Assembly: GCA_041287365.1 (NCBI GenBank)
Contig: JBEULL010000018.1
Span: 1-64,000, forward strand
Origin: JAQVIJ01 sp041287365
GTDB taxonomy: Bacteria > Desulfobacterota > Dissulfuribacteria > Dissulfuribacterales > DYLC01
Direction: 5' to 3'
DNA length: 64,000 bases
Positions 44,202 through 52,054 of this stretch are shown piece by piece. Position 1 is the first letter of the stretch. Each line of letters starts with the position of its first letter. A program made the position numbers and the translations under genes. A model generated the notes under the pieces. The model searched no databases. It had not been told where the DNA came from and was given only the letters and a program-made list of their open reading frames with translations.

Positions 44202-46460
44202 TTAATTGTCTGTAACAATACTTTCTTCTGTTAAAATCGGTAGTTTTATAATGAATTTTATTCCATTTGGTCTGTTGTCTTTTATTTCTATTGTTCCTTG
44301 ATGTTCCAGAATGATAGAGTTGACTATTGAAAGTCCTAACCCTGTTCCGCCTTTTTTCTTTGAAAAATAAGGTTCAAAAATACGTTTTTTATCCTCATTT
44401 GATATGCCTATTCCGTTATCTGATATCCATATAATTACTTTATCATCTTCTATATCTGTGCCTATTTTAACGATACCGTGTTTAGTTTCTGACACTGCTG
44501 TTACTGAATTGTCCAATAAATTTATTATTGCCCTTTTTATTTGTTCAGGGTCTACTAATGTCATTGGAATATTATTTCTTATATATTCAAATTTTATCTC
44601 GGGATGAGCTTCCTGATACATCGGTAAAATTTCGTCAATTAGATTCAATATATTTGAGTAGATTAATTTTGGTGCCGGCATTTTGGCGAATGTCGAAAAA
44701 TCTGTTACTAGTTTTTTAAGGCTTTCCACTTGATTGATAATAGTATTGGTACACAACATCAATATGTTATTCGTTTCTTCATCTAATTTGTCTTTACATC
44801 TTTTTTGTAATCTTTGCGCTGATAATTTAATAGGCGTAAGAGGATTTTTGATCTCATGCGCTATCATTCGTGCAACTTCTCTCCATGCAGCTTGTCTCTC
44901 AATGCGTTCTATTTCTGTTAAATCATCGAAAACAATTACAACCCCCTGACTTTTATTATTTTTATCTCTTAAAATATTGAAATTTATGAGTAAGGATATC
45001 AATTTTTCATTCACTATTATTTTTATTGTTTTGGTTATATGACCATATGCAGACGATAGTAACTCATTTCTAATATGCTCAAATTCTTCTTTCTGTTCTG
45101 TAGTCAGAATAGTTTGATAGTGTTTTCCTATTATATCTTGGGCATTTTTCCCTAATATCAACTCTGCCGCCTTATTCATGGTTGTTATTGTGCCATATCG
45201 ATCCAATGATATGACACCTGCCGTTATGTTTTGCAAAATTGTCTCTATATAGTTTCTTTTTTCAGCAGTTTCTATATAATTTTGTTGTAATTGCATTGAG
45301 GCTGTTTCAGCTCTTTTTCTGGCTTCTTTGAGATCTTGTGTCATTGTGTTGAATGCAGCTACCAGAGAATGCAGCTCATCTCTGCCATGACTGGATAATG
45401 TGAAATCAAGATCTCCCTGTGCTATTTTCTGCGTGGCATCAGATAGCATCTTGACCGGTTCAGTAATGGTCTTGCTGATTCTCAGGGCAAACCAGACAGC
45501 TATGAAAATTATTAAAACCGCTATCAGACCCAATGCGGTCAATGTTGATATCATCAGTGGTTTTTGAAAACTCAGGAATTGATTGTAGCTTTCATACCCT
45601 ACTTTTATGACATCTAACATGTGACCTGTTTCTGTTGGCATCAATGATCCTACAGCTAAAAATCCTATTGTTGTATTATTTTTTATTATAGGCCTTATTA
45701 CTCGTAATAGTGTCCCTATTTCTAATTGATCGGTATATACCCATGTCTCTTGTTTTTTGTTTAATGTTGCTATATCTATTTCAGGAAGTTGAGTTAATGG
45801 TAGCCATATCTTTTTGAAAAAAACAGTATTTTCTGTAAATACTTCTATTGAATTTATATTTTGATTATTATTGATAAATGTTGGAGCGAGTGTCCTTGAT
45901 AATAAATTTTCTATTATTTGTTCTGTGCATTCTTTATTGACACTATTATCTTGGTTAATACATTTTATCGTTATTTGTAGTGCCAATTCTTTATTTGTAT
46001 CTTGTAGAATATTTATTTTTTCGTTATAGAATGTCTGCCCTATGGTTAACGCATTGTTTAATGCATTGGCTATTCTTATATCAAACCAACGTGTCAGGCT
46101 CGTTTCTATGAATTGATATGATACCCAGAAAAGCAAAGCGGTAGGCAACAATGACATAAAGATGAAGGCTACAGCTAGTTTGGTTCTGAGTTTGCGTCCT
46201 ATTATTTCCTGACGGTCTTCAAAGAGGATCTTGCTTATATTTCTTACAAGAAGAAAACCTATAAGAATGACCAGCAGAATATTGAAATTTATGATGCCGA
46301 AGATTATCAGATTTTCTATAAATGATAGTGTGGATCTGGCGGGGAAAAAAAAGAATTCTATGAGATATAAAACAACCAGCATGGCCCCTGCCGATAGTAT
46401 TATGACAAGTTCCTTTTTTCTTCTTTGTGTTTCTAAATCAATACTGGAAATTGGCTTCAT
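44202..46460 (-). CDS. NtrY-like transmembrane sensor histidine kinase
   Basis: 752 residues. Three N-terminal membrane helices (about 17-38, 55-75, 95-115) are followed by a periplasmic region, a fourth helix near 300-325, HAMP, a PAS domain (YIETILQNITAGVISLDRYG), a dimerisation helix with phospho-acceptor His in RMIAHEIKNPLTPIKLSA, and an ATPase domain (INLLDNSVTAV, ISDNGIGIS, GTGLGLSIVNSI). This is the NtrY architecture. The usual NtrX regulator gene is not adjacent. It starts inside the DUF4390 gene with a 23-nt overlap. Base composition varies along the gene, from about 22 % to 45 % G+C in sample lines. Confidence 0.92.
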   Translation of the reverse strand: MKPISSIDLETQRRKKELVIILSAGAMLVVLYLIEFFFFPARSTLSFIENLIIFGIINFNILLVILIGFLLVRNISKILFEDRQEIIGRKLRTKLAVAFIFMSLLPTALLFWVSYQFIETSLTRWFDIRIANALNNALTIGQTFYNEKINILQDTNKELALQITIKCINQDNSVNKECTEQIIENLLSRTLAPTFINNNQNINSIEVFTENTVFFKKIWLPLTQLPEIDIATLNKKQETWVYTDQLEIGTLLRVIRPIIKNNTTIGFLAVGSLMPTETGHMLDVIKVGYESYNQFLSFQKPLMISTLTALGLIAVLIIFIAVWFALRISKTITEPVKMLSDATQKIAQGDLDFTLSSHGRDELHSLVAAFNTMTQDLKEARKRAETASMQLQQNYIETAEKRNYIETILQNITAGVISLDRYGTITTMNKAAELILGKNAQDIIGKHYQTILTTEQKEEFEHIRNELLSSAYGHITKTIKIIVNEKLISLLINFNILRDKNNKSQGVVIVFDDLTEIERIERQAAWREVARMIAHEIKNPLTPIKLSAQRLQKRCKDKLDEETNNILMLCTNTIINQVESLKKLVTDFSTFAKMPAPKLIYSNILNLIDEILPMYQEAHPEIKFEYIRNNIPMTLVDPEQIKRAIINLLDNSVTAVSETKHGIVKIGTDIEDDKVIIWISDNGIGISNEDKKRIFEPYFSKKKGGTGLGLSIVNSIILEHQGTIEIKDNRPNGIKFIIKLPILTEESIVTDN

Positions 46461-47022
46461 ACCATTTTGTTTTGTAGCCGAAATTTGAAAAGGTATTTAG
46501 AATAGTATTCAATGGCAGATCTGTTACAATTTTATCTGTATATAGTCTTATTTTGATTTTATAAACTTTGTCTTTTTCCAGAAGGTTGATTGGTGCAAGT
46601 TCATATTGATTTATATTGAACAATATGTCATTTGCATCATTTATATTTGTTGTGGTTATTATACGTGTATTATTCTGTGTCAGCATTATTCTGTATTCAT
46701 TTTTTATTGAATCCAATTTAATTGTTTTTTGGACTGTTTTGTTCAATATGGTTTGATCTTTTATGAAACCAGGAGTGGCCAATTCCAGATCGTAATTGAA
46801 TATCACCGTAATACCGCTTCTCAGGGCATTTATGATCTCAGGCGTCAGACCATTTTTGACATTACATGACACCACGAGATATTTGGCGTTTTTTTCTACG
46901 GCCAGGTCGGTGATGAATGGAGAATCGTCTCCGGCGGCACGGGATTCCTCAGCAGACATGCAAAAAAATAGCAGGATGCACAGGGTGAAAATCCACCATG
47001 CCAACGGAGACGATGATTTCAT
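46438..47022 (-). CDS. DUF4390 family protein
   Basis: 194 residues from the ATG at 47022; a TTG at 47040 overlapping the previous stop is possible. A signal peptide covers about residues 1-30. The body is beta-rich (ITDLAVEKNAKYLVVSCNVK, ALRSGITVIFNYDLELATPG, LEKDKVYKIKIRLYTDKIVT, PLNTILNTFSNFGYKTKWYE). Family members of unknown function are often encoded beside NtrY kinases, as here; periplasmic modulation of the kinase is inference. The first ~200 nt have normal composition and the rest is A/T-rich. Confidence 0.8.
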   Translation of the reverse strand: MKSSSPLAWWIFTLCILLFFCMSAEESRAAGDDSPFITDLAVEKNAKYLVVSCNVKNGLTPEIINALRSGITVIFNYDLELATPGFIKDQTILNKTVQKTIKLDSIKNEYRIMLTQNNTRIITTTNINDANDILFNINQYELAPINLLEKDKVYKIKIRLYTDKIVTDLPLNTILNTFSNFGYKTKWYEANFQY

Positions 47023-47036
47023 GAACAATATATCCG

Positions 47037-47891
47037 TCAATTAGTCTTCATCAGATTCATGAAGGGATTGGCCGCGCCGCCGACTGGAGCACTTCCCTGA
47101 TTGGCCCTCGCCCTCTCCAGCGCCTTCAGGAACGGATTATCGGCTGTGGGAGGCGGGGCTGCGCTGGCATGTGGTAGATCACCACTTTGCTGTGGTTGAA
47201 TGGGTGTAGGCCCGAATTGAGTGTTAGGAGTGCTGGAGTCAGCGGCCGGTTTGGCCTCCTCAGGCTTGGGCTGTTGCTGTGTCGCCGTTTGTGTCTGAGG
47301 TGTAGTGGACTGAGAAGCCGGGCCCGTATTCTGCGCCATCATGGGTGCAGGGGCGCCGACAGGCGTAGGCGCCAGTGCAGGCGGCTGTACAATACCAGGT
47401 ATCTGTTGAGGAATTGCCTGGGGTGTGGCCTGTGCCACAGGGCTTTTGGAGCGTTCGGGTCTGTCGTCGGCTTCAAAAAGTTGAAAATGAACGGTTTTAT
47501 CCCCTCGTTTGAAGACTGCGGAGCGCGATGTAACCTCGGTAAGTGTAAAGTCCTCGAGCTTTTCGCCCTTTTTGAGTACTATATAAGGTTTGTCCTTTAG
47601 ATCCGCTGGCAGATCGCTGGTTTCCTTCGGATTCACCTTGAGCAAGGCCGTCTGTCCTCCTGGCCCTGATATAACACCATAGAGCAGAAAATGCTTCTGC
47701 AGTCTTTCTATGGATACAGTAGCAGCCTGTTCATTGACTATGGCTTTTTCTCGTTCCTGAAGGGGAACGAAGATGTTTTTGAGTTGACCGCTGGGTGTGT
47801 GAGGAAATGCAGCATTCGCTTGTTGATACAGAAATAGGTTGAAGATTGTTAACAAAACCAGTTTGTTTGTGGTTGAGTACAGTGATTTCAT
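47037..47891 (-). CDS. Secreted protein with PilP/GspC-like domain and Pro/Gln-rich tail
   Basis: 284 residues from the ATG at 47891, which has AGGAG upstream and gives a signal peptide ending QQANA. Residues about 55-145 read LQKHFLLYGVISGPGGQTAL, PYIVLKKGEKLEDFTLTEVT and RSAVFKRGDKTVHFQLFE, a small beta domain like those in pilus or secretion periplasmic proteins (PilP, GspC). Residues from about 150 on are rich in Pro, Gln, Ala and Thr. No secretion gene is beside it. Family assignment is tentative. Confidence 0.55.
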   Translation of the reverse strand: MKSLYSTTNKLVLLTIFNLFLYQQANAAFPHTPSGQLKNIFVPLQEREKAIVNEQAATVSIERLQKHFLLYGVISGPGGQTALLKVNPKETSDLPADLKDKPYIVLKKGEKLEDFTLTEVTSRSAVFKRGDKTVHFQLFEADDRPERSKSPVAQATPQAIPQQIPGIVQPPALAPTPVGAPAPMMAQNTGPASQSTTPQTQTATQQQPKPEEAKPAADSSTPNTQFGPTPIQPQQSGDLPHASAAPPPTADNPFLKALERARANQGSAPVGGAANPFMNLMKTN

Positions 47892-47914
47892 GATATGCTC
47901 CTGTTTGTTTGAGA

Positions 47915-48043
47915 TTATTTGGCTACTCGTTGTATGGCTTCGCCACCCTTTTCTATGTCTTTTCCAACTCCTTTGATGGTATTGCAGGCACTTAAACAAT
48001 GAAATAATACCACTGTGGTAACTAATAGTATTATTTTTTTCAT
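47915..48043 (-). CDS. Entericidin-like small lipoprotein
   Basis: 42 residues: MKKIILLVTTVVLFHCLSAC then NTIKGVGKDIEKGGEAIQRV. The lipobox LSAC puts the lipidated cysteine at residue 20, and the mature part matches the entericidin A/B pattern. A strong AAGGAGG is 6 nt before the ATG. Entericidins are small membrane lipoproteins linked to stationary-phase lysis and stress in enterobacteria. It lies 23 nt upstream of the PilP-like gene and is probably cotranscribed. Confidence 0.85.
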   Translation of the reverse strand: MKKIILLVTTVVLFHCLSACNTIKGVGKDIEKGGEAIQRVAK

Positions 48044-48075
48044 ATTGACCTCCTTGATATGGAATAAATGAAAGA

Positions 48076-49959
48076 CTATTGAACCATAACGCTTGGGAAT
48101 AGATTTGAATCTGTATGAGGTAGGAACATGGACGAGACATAGTGTTCCATGAATCTCGGATTTTCACTCAGATCGAAGTGAGTCATCATCTGAGCAACTG
48201 TCTTCATATCCACCATGACCTCCTTTGAGAGAGCGGCCGCTTTTGCGCCTAAAAGCGAGGTATTGCCTGCGAAAAAAAAGCGCTCTCTGGGAATGTCCGG
48301 CAAAAAACCGATGGTGACGGCCTGTTCCAAGTCCAGATAGCTTCCGAAGTTACCTGCCAGCACAATGCGCTCCAGGTCTTCTATGGCCATGCCCACGGAC
48401 TCCAGCAGCGTTACATAGCCTGCGAACATGGCGCCCTTGGCCCGAATCAGATTTTCTATATCCGCCTCGGTAAAAACGATATCTTCGCCGGTGGCGGTGG
48501 CCTCATGCCTTACCACTACATATTCCCAGCCGTCTCGGCCGTTACGAATGCGATCTGTGGAAAGGTTATGCCTGAATTTGCCCTGTTTGTCCAGTGCCCC
48601 TGTAGAAAAGAGCCCAGCCAGCAGACTGATGATACCGGAGCCGCAGATGCCCTTGGCCTTTTTGCCTCCGATGGTAATGACCATGGGTTCGTAGGTCTCT
48701 GGGTGTATGTGCACCACTTCTATAGCCCCTGTTGTGGCTCGCATACCATGCTTGATGCCTCCGCCTTCAAAGGCCGGTCCGGCGGAACAGGCGGCGCAGG
48801 CCATCCAGTCCTGATTGCCCAGGACGATCTCGCCGTTGGTGCCTATGTCGATGAAAAGGGTGAGCTCAGGTTTTTTGTGCAACCCGATTCCAACCACACC
48901 TGCCACTATGTCTCCTCCCACATAGCTGGCTACACACGGGGCTACAAAGAGCCTGACGTGTTCAGGTAGATGAAATCCTAGTTCCACTGCCCTGACTGGT
49001 GGAAACTGAGTTGCAACTGGAATATATGGATGCGCCCTTAAAAATTGCGTCTCCAGACCCAATAGAAAATGTGTCATGACCGTGTTGGCCGCCAATGTGA
49101 GAATGCCGATGTCGTCTTTTCGAGTGCCCGTTTGACGGCAGAGTTCGTCTATAATGTCGTTTAAGCAATCCACGACCCTTGTCTTGAGGACAGACAGCCC
49201 ATCTCCCTTTTTTGCAAATTCCATGCGGGAAATGACGTCTTCGCCATAGCTGACCTGAGGGTTGTAGTTGGATGCCTCAGCAAGCACTGAAGTCGTGTTC
49301 AAATCTACCAGTTGCCCTGATATGGTGGTGGTGCCCAGGTCAAAGGCCACTGCCAGGTGAGACGACGCATTGTTGGACGCCTCCACTTTCACCAGCCTTT
49401 TGGTAGCCGGATGCCTGCTGTCCATAAGGCTGACAGTTACCTGCCAACCGGCCTCTCTCAGGCTTATGGGCAGGGTTTTAAGGATTTGGCTGTCCACCTC
49501 GATGGTTTTGCCCTGAAGCTGGCCATGAGCCAGTTCTCGTTGTAGCCTCTCCAGGTCGCTGATGCTGTCCGATATGCTTGGGGGCGGCAATGATATGACT
49601 GTTTTTGAGATGATGGGAGCAGGTTTGATGATGGTTTGTTGGCCGTAGCTCTGCATCCATGAGGCAGCCTTGCGTGATAGAGGCCGATTCAATGCCTTTC
49701 TGTCCATCTCGGATTCCACAGGCACTCGGATTTCCAGATCGCTCAACGCGTAGGATGTACAGGCCCTCCACCCGCCATCTGGCAACTCGTCACCTTTGAG
49801 CTGTCCTTTTTCAAGGAATATTCGGCACTTGTTGCACACACCCGCCCCCCCGCAGGAGGCATTTATGTGAATCCCAGCCCGCATTGCGGCGCGTAAAAGG
49901 TTCTCTTTCGATGTGATTTTTATCGTGATGCCACTGGGTTGAAATGTGACTTTGTGCAT
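48076..49959 (-). CDS. ASKHA-domain [2Fe-2S] protein, reductive activator of corrinoid enzymes type
   Basis: 627 residues. A plant-type ferredoxin domain has Cys36, Cys42 and Cys45 (SCGGAGVCNKC) and Cys67 (RACTSY). A linker precedes the ASKHA ATPase part (AVAFDLGTTTISGQLVDLNT, LTLFIDIGTNGEIVLGNQDW, GICGSGIISLLAGLF, ERIVLAGNFGSYLDLEQA). RamA/RACE-type proteins reduce inactive cob(II)alamin proteins with ATP. No corrinoid protein or methyltransferase is beside it, so its target is elsewhere. It heads the minus-strand run. Confidence 0.88.
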   Translation of the reverse strand: MHKVTFQPSGITIKITSKENLLRAAMRAGIHINASCGGAGVCNKCRIFLEKGQLKGDELPDGGWRACTSYALSDLEIRVPVESEMDRKALNRPLSRKAASWMQSYGQQTIIKPAPIISKTVISLPPPSISDSISDLERLQRELAHGQLQGKTIEVDSQILKTLPISLREAGWQVTVSLMDSRHPATKRLVKVEASNNASSHLAVAFDLGTTTISGQLVDLNTTSVLAEASNYNPQVSYGEDVISRMEFAKKGDGLSVLKTRVVDCLNDIIDELCRQTGTRKDDIGILTLAANTVMTHFLLGLETQFLRAHPYIPVATQFPPVRAVELGFHLPEHVRLFVAPCVASYVGGDIVAGVVGIGLHKKPELTLFIDIGTNGEIVLGNQDWMACAACSAGPAFEGGGIKHGMRATTGAIEVVHIHPETYEPMVITIGGKKAKGICGSGIISLLAGLFSTGALDKQGKFRHNLSTDRIRNGRDGWEYVVVRHEATATGEDIVFTEADIENLIRAKGAMFAGYVTLLESVGMAIEDLERIVLAGNFGSYLDLEQAVTIGFLPDIPRERFFFAGNTSLLGAKAAALSKEVMVDMKTVAQMMTHFDLSENPRFMEHYVSSMFLPHTDSNLFPSVMVQ

Positions 49960-50071
49960 CGAGCGCTGCTCCTGTTTTTTTTTAACCTGCTTGGAATGTC
50001 CTAACTATTTCATAAGACCCATTGTATCAAAAAGGATTTTAACAAGATCGGCAGGGATTGTCCATAATGCA

Positions 50072-50716
50072 TTACAAGGGAAGATGGTTAGTGTGCGCTA
50101 CCTCTTGAATTCCGGCCAATGAGAATCTTGCAATGTGGTCCGCCAGTCTGTTTACAAGTTCCTTGGACAGTGGCTGTGTCAGCAGGTATTCCAAATCCTG
50201 TCTGCGTATGGTGAGCAGGCTGCGGCACTGGTTTATGATGCTCAGTTCACAGAACAGTACGTTTTCATCCACCTCCTCTTTGCCCATGAGTCTGCAAATG
50301 ATCTGTATCAGAGTGCGGCGTTTGGGTTCTATCAAACCGTGCCAGATGTCATGAATCAGCCCAGTGGGATTTGCCAGTTCCATGAGGTAGAGCCTGGTAA
50401 ACCAGCCCTGTTCCCCCTCATCCAAAAAGTGTTCCAGCATGGAAAGCACATACAGATACAATTGTTTCTTCGGCGGAAAACCGTCTATTTCAGGCAGGTT
50501 TTGGCCGCAACACTTCTTTTCAAAGGCATATTGCCATGTCTCTACATAAAGTTTGGCCTTGTCGCCAAAATAGTAATTGACCAAGGCCACATTCACGCCC
50601 GCTCTTTTGCAGATGGCTGCAATGGTGGCATCCCTGTAGCCTTTTTCTGCAAACACCTCGCATGCCGCATTCAGCAGCCGTTCTCGTGTCTCTCTGCCGT
50701 CGTATCTCAAATTCAT
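50072..50716 (-). CDS. TetR-family repressor of CerR type
   Basis: 214 residues from the ATG at 50716. In-frame starts at 50737 and 50761 exist; the latter would lie in the divergent promoter. The N-terminal helix-turn-helix is DATIAAICKRAGVNVALVNYYF. The C-terminal domain (LYVLSMLEHFLDEGEQGWFT, LYLMELANPTGLIHDIWHGL, LFCELSIINQCRSLL) matches the CerR-type domain common in repressors beside RND pumps. It is divergent from the RND operon and likely represses it. Confidence 0.9.
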   Translation of the reverse strand: MNLRYDGRETRERLLNAACEVFAEKGYRDATIAAICKRAGVNVALVNYYFGDKAKLYVETWQYAFEKKCCGQNLPEIDGFPPKKQLYLYVLSMLEHFLDEGEQGWFTRLYLMELANPTGLIHDIWHGLIEPKRRTLIQIICRLMGKEEVDENVLFCELSIINQCRSLLTIRRQDLEYLLTQPLSKELVNRLADHIARFSLAGIQEVAHTNHLPL

Positions 50717-50739
50717 CTGTGCCCCGTGAAAATTCATTC

Positions 50740-50767
50740 TTGACAGGTTTGTCATGTTCATTATACT
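50740..50767 (+). promoter_or_regulatory. Promoter and likely operator of the efflux operon
   Basis: Perfect TTGACA (50740-50745), a 16-nt spacer and TATACT (50762-50767). A palindrome GACA-GGTT-TGTC (50742-50753) overlaps the -35 and is a candidate repressor site. Confidence 0.7.
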
Positions 50768-50818
50768 GCTGGATTAGTTTAAATGGCAATTTAAAATTTG
50801 CAATCAGTAGAGGGTGTC

Positions 50819-52042
50819 ATGTATAATAAGGGTCCTATCCTTTCATTCTGCTCTGTGTTGTGTGTGTCTATCTTACTTTTTTTTGCAGGCTGTGATCGCA
50901 AACCCCAACAGCCTCCTCAAATGCCTTCGGCAGAGGTGGCCTTCATTACTGTAGAGGCTCAACCTCTGACACTCACCACCGAGCTTCCAGGCAGGACTGT
51001 AGCCCATTTGGTGGCAGAGATTAGGCCTCAGGTAAGCGGTATTCTACAAAAAAGGCTGTTTGTAGAGGGTGCTGATGTGAAGGATGGCCAGGTTCTGTAC
51101 CTTGTTGATTCGGCACCATTTGAGACTGCCCTGCGAAACGCCAAGGCATCGTTGGCCAAGTCCGAGGCAAATATCCCTGCGTTGAAGGCAAAGGTGCAGC
51201 GTTTTCAGGGACTTATTGGTACGGGAGCGGTAAGTCAGCAGAACTATGACGACGCCCTTGCCGCCCTTAGACAGGGGGAAGCAGATGTGGAATACTGGAA
51301 GGCCCAGGTGGAGACTGCCCGCATCAATCTGGGTTACACCAAGATCATCGCCCCTATATCAGGCCGCATAGGCAGATCGAATGTCACCGAAGGCGCTCTT
51401 GTTACAGCATATCAGGCGCAACCCCTTGCGGTGATACAACAACTAAGTCCCATTTATGTGGATGTGCCCCAGTCCACGGCAGAGCTTTTGAGACTGCGTG
51501 AGCGATTGGAGAAGGGTAGGATTAAATTGACGGAACAGACCAGAAATGTTGTGAAATTGCGTCTGGAAGACGGGTCGGAGTATGCAGAAACCGGTGCGTT
51601 TCGATTCCAGGATGTGACTGTTGACAAGTCCACCGGTTCCGTGACTCTGCGCATGGAATTTCCAAATACCAAGCACGTGCTTTTACCTGGAATGTTCGTA
51701 AAGGCTGTCATTCAGGAGGGCATAAAGGAAGATGCCATTCTCGTGCCTCAACAGGCGGTTACACGCACACCCAAGGGCGAGCCCATGGTCATGCTGGTAA
51801 ACGAACAGGGTGGTGTGGAGCCGCGCATTATTGTGGTTGATAGGCCCGTGGGAGACAAATGGCATGTGATCTCGGGGCTTAAGCCAGGGGATCGCATAGT
51901 GTTCGAGGGCATACAGAGGATTCGGCCTGGCATACCCATAAAGCCCGTTCCTTTTAAATTACAAGAACATGGGCCTCAGACTCAGGGTGCGACTGAGCAG
52001 CATGGCCCGCCAGGGCAGCAACCATCACTCAAGGCCAATTGA
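50819..52042 (+). CDS. RND efflux membrane-fusion lipoprotein (AcrA/MexA-like)
   Basis: 407 residues from the ATG at 50819 (GAGGGTG upstream). The lipobox FFAGC puts the acyl cysteine at residue 25. Domains: beta-barrel and lipoyl (AEIRPQVSGILQKRLFVEGA), alpha-hairpin (AKSEANIPALKAKVQRFQGL), lipoyl return (INLGYTKIIAPISGRIGRSN), and membrane-proximal end (GLKPGDRIVFEGIQRIRPGI). It bridges the inner-membrane pump and the outer-membrane channel. Confidence 0.95.
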   Translation: MYNKGPILSFCSVLCVSILLFFAGCDRKPQQPPQMPSAEVAFITVEAQPLTLTTELPGRTVAHLVAEIRPQVSGILQKRLFVEGADVKDGQVLYLVDSAPFETALRNAKASLAKSEANIPALKAKVQRFQGLIGTGAVSQQNYDDALAALRQGEADVEYWKAQVETARINLGYTKIIAPISGRIGRSNVTEGALVTAYQAQPLAVIQQLSPIYVDVPQSTAELLRLRERLEKGRIKLTEQTRNVVKLRLEDGSEYAETGAFRFQDVTVDKSTGSVTLRMEFPNTKHVLLPGMFVKAVIQEGIKEDAILVPQQAVTRTPKGEPMVMLVNEQGGVEPRIIVVDRPVGDKWHVISGLKPGDRIVFEGIQRIRPGIPIKPVPFKLQEHGPQTQGATEQHGPPGQQPSLKAN

Positions 52043-52054
52043 GGTGATGCCGCC

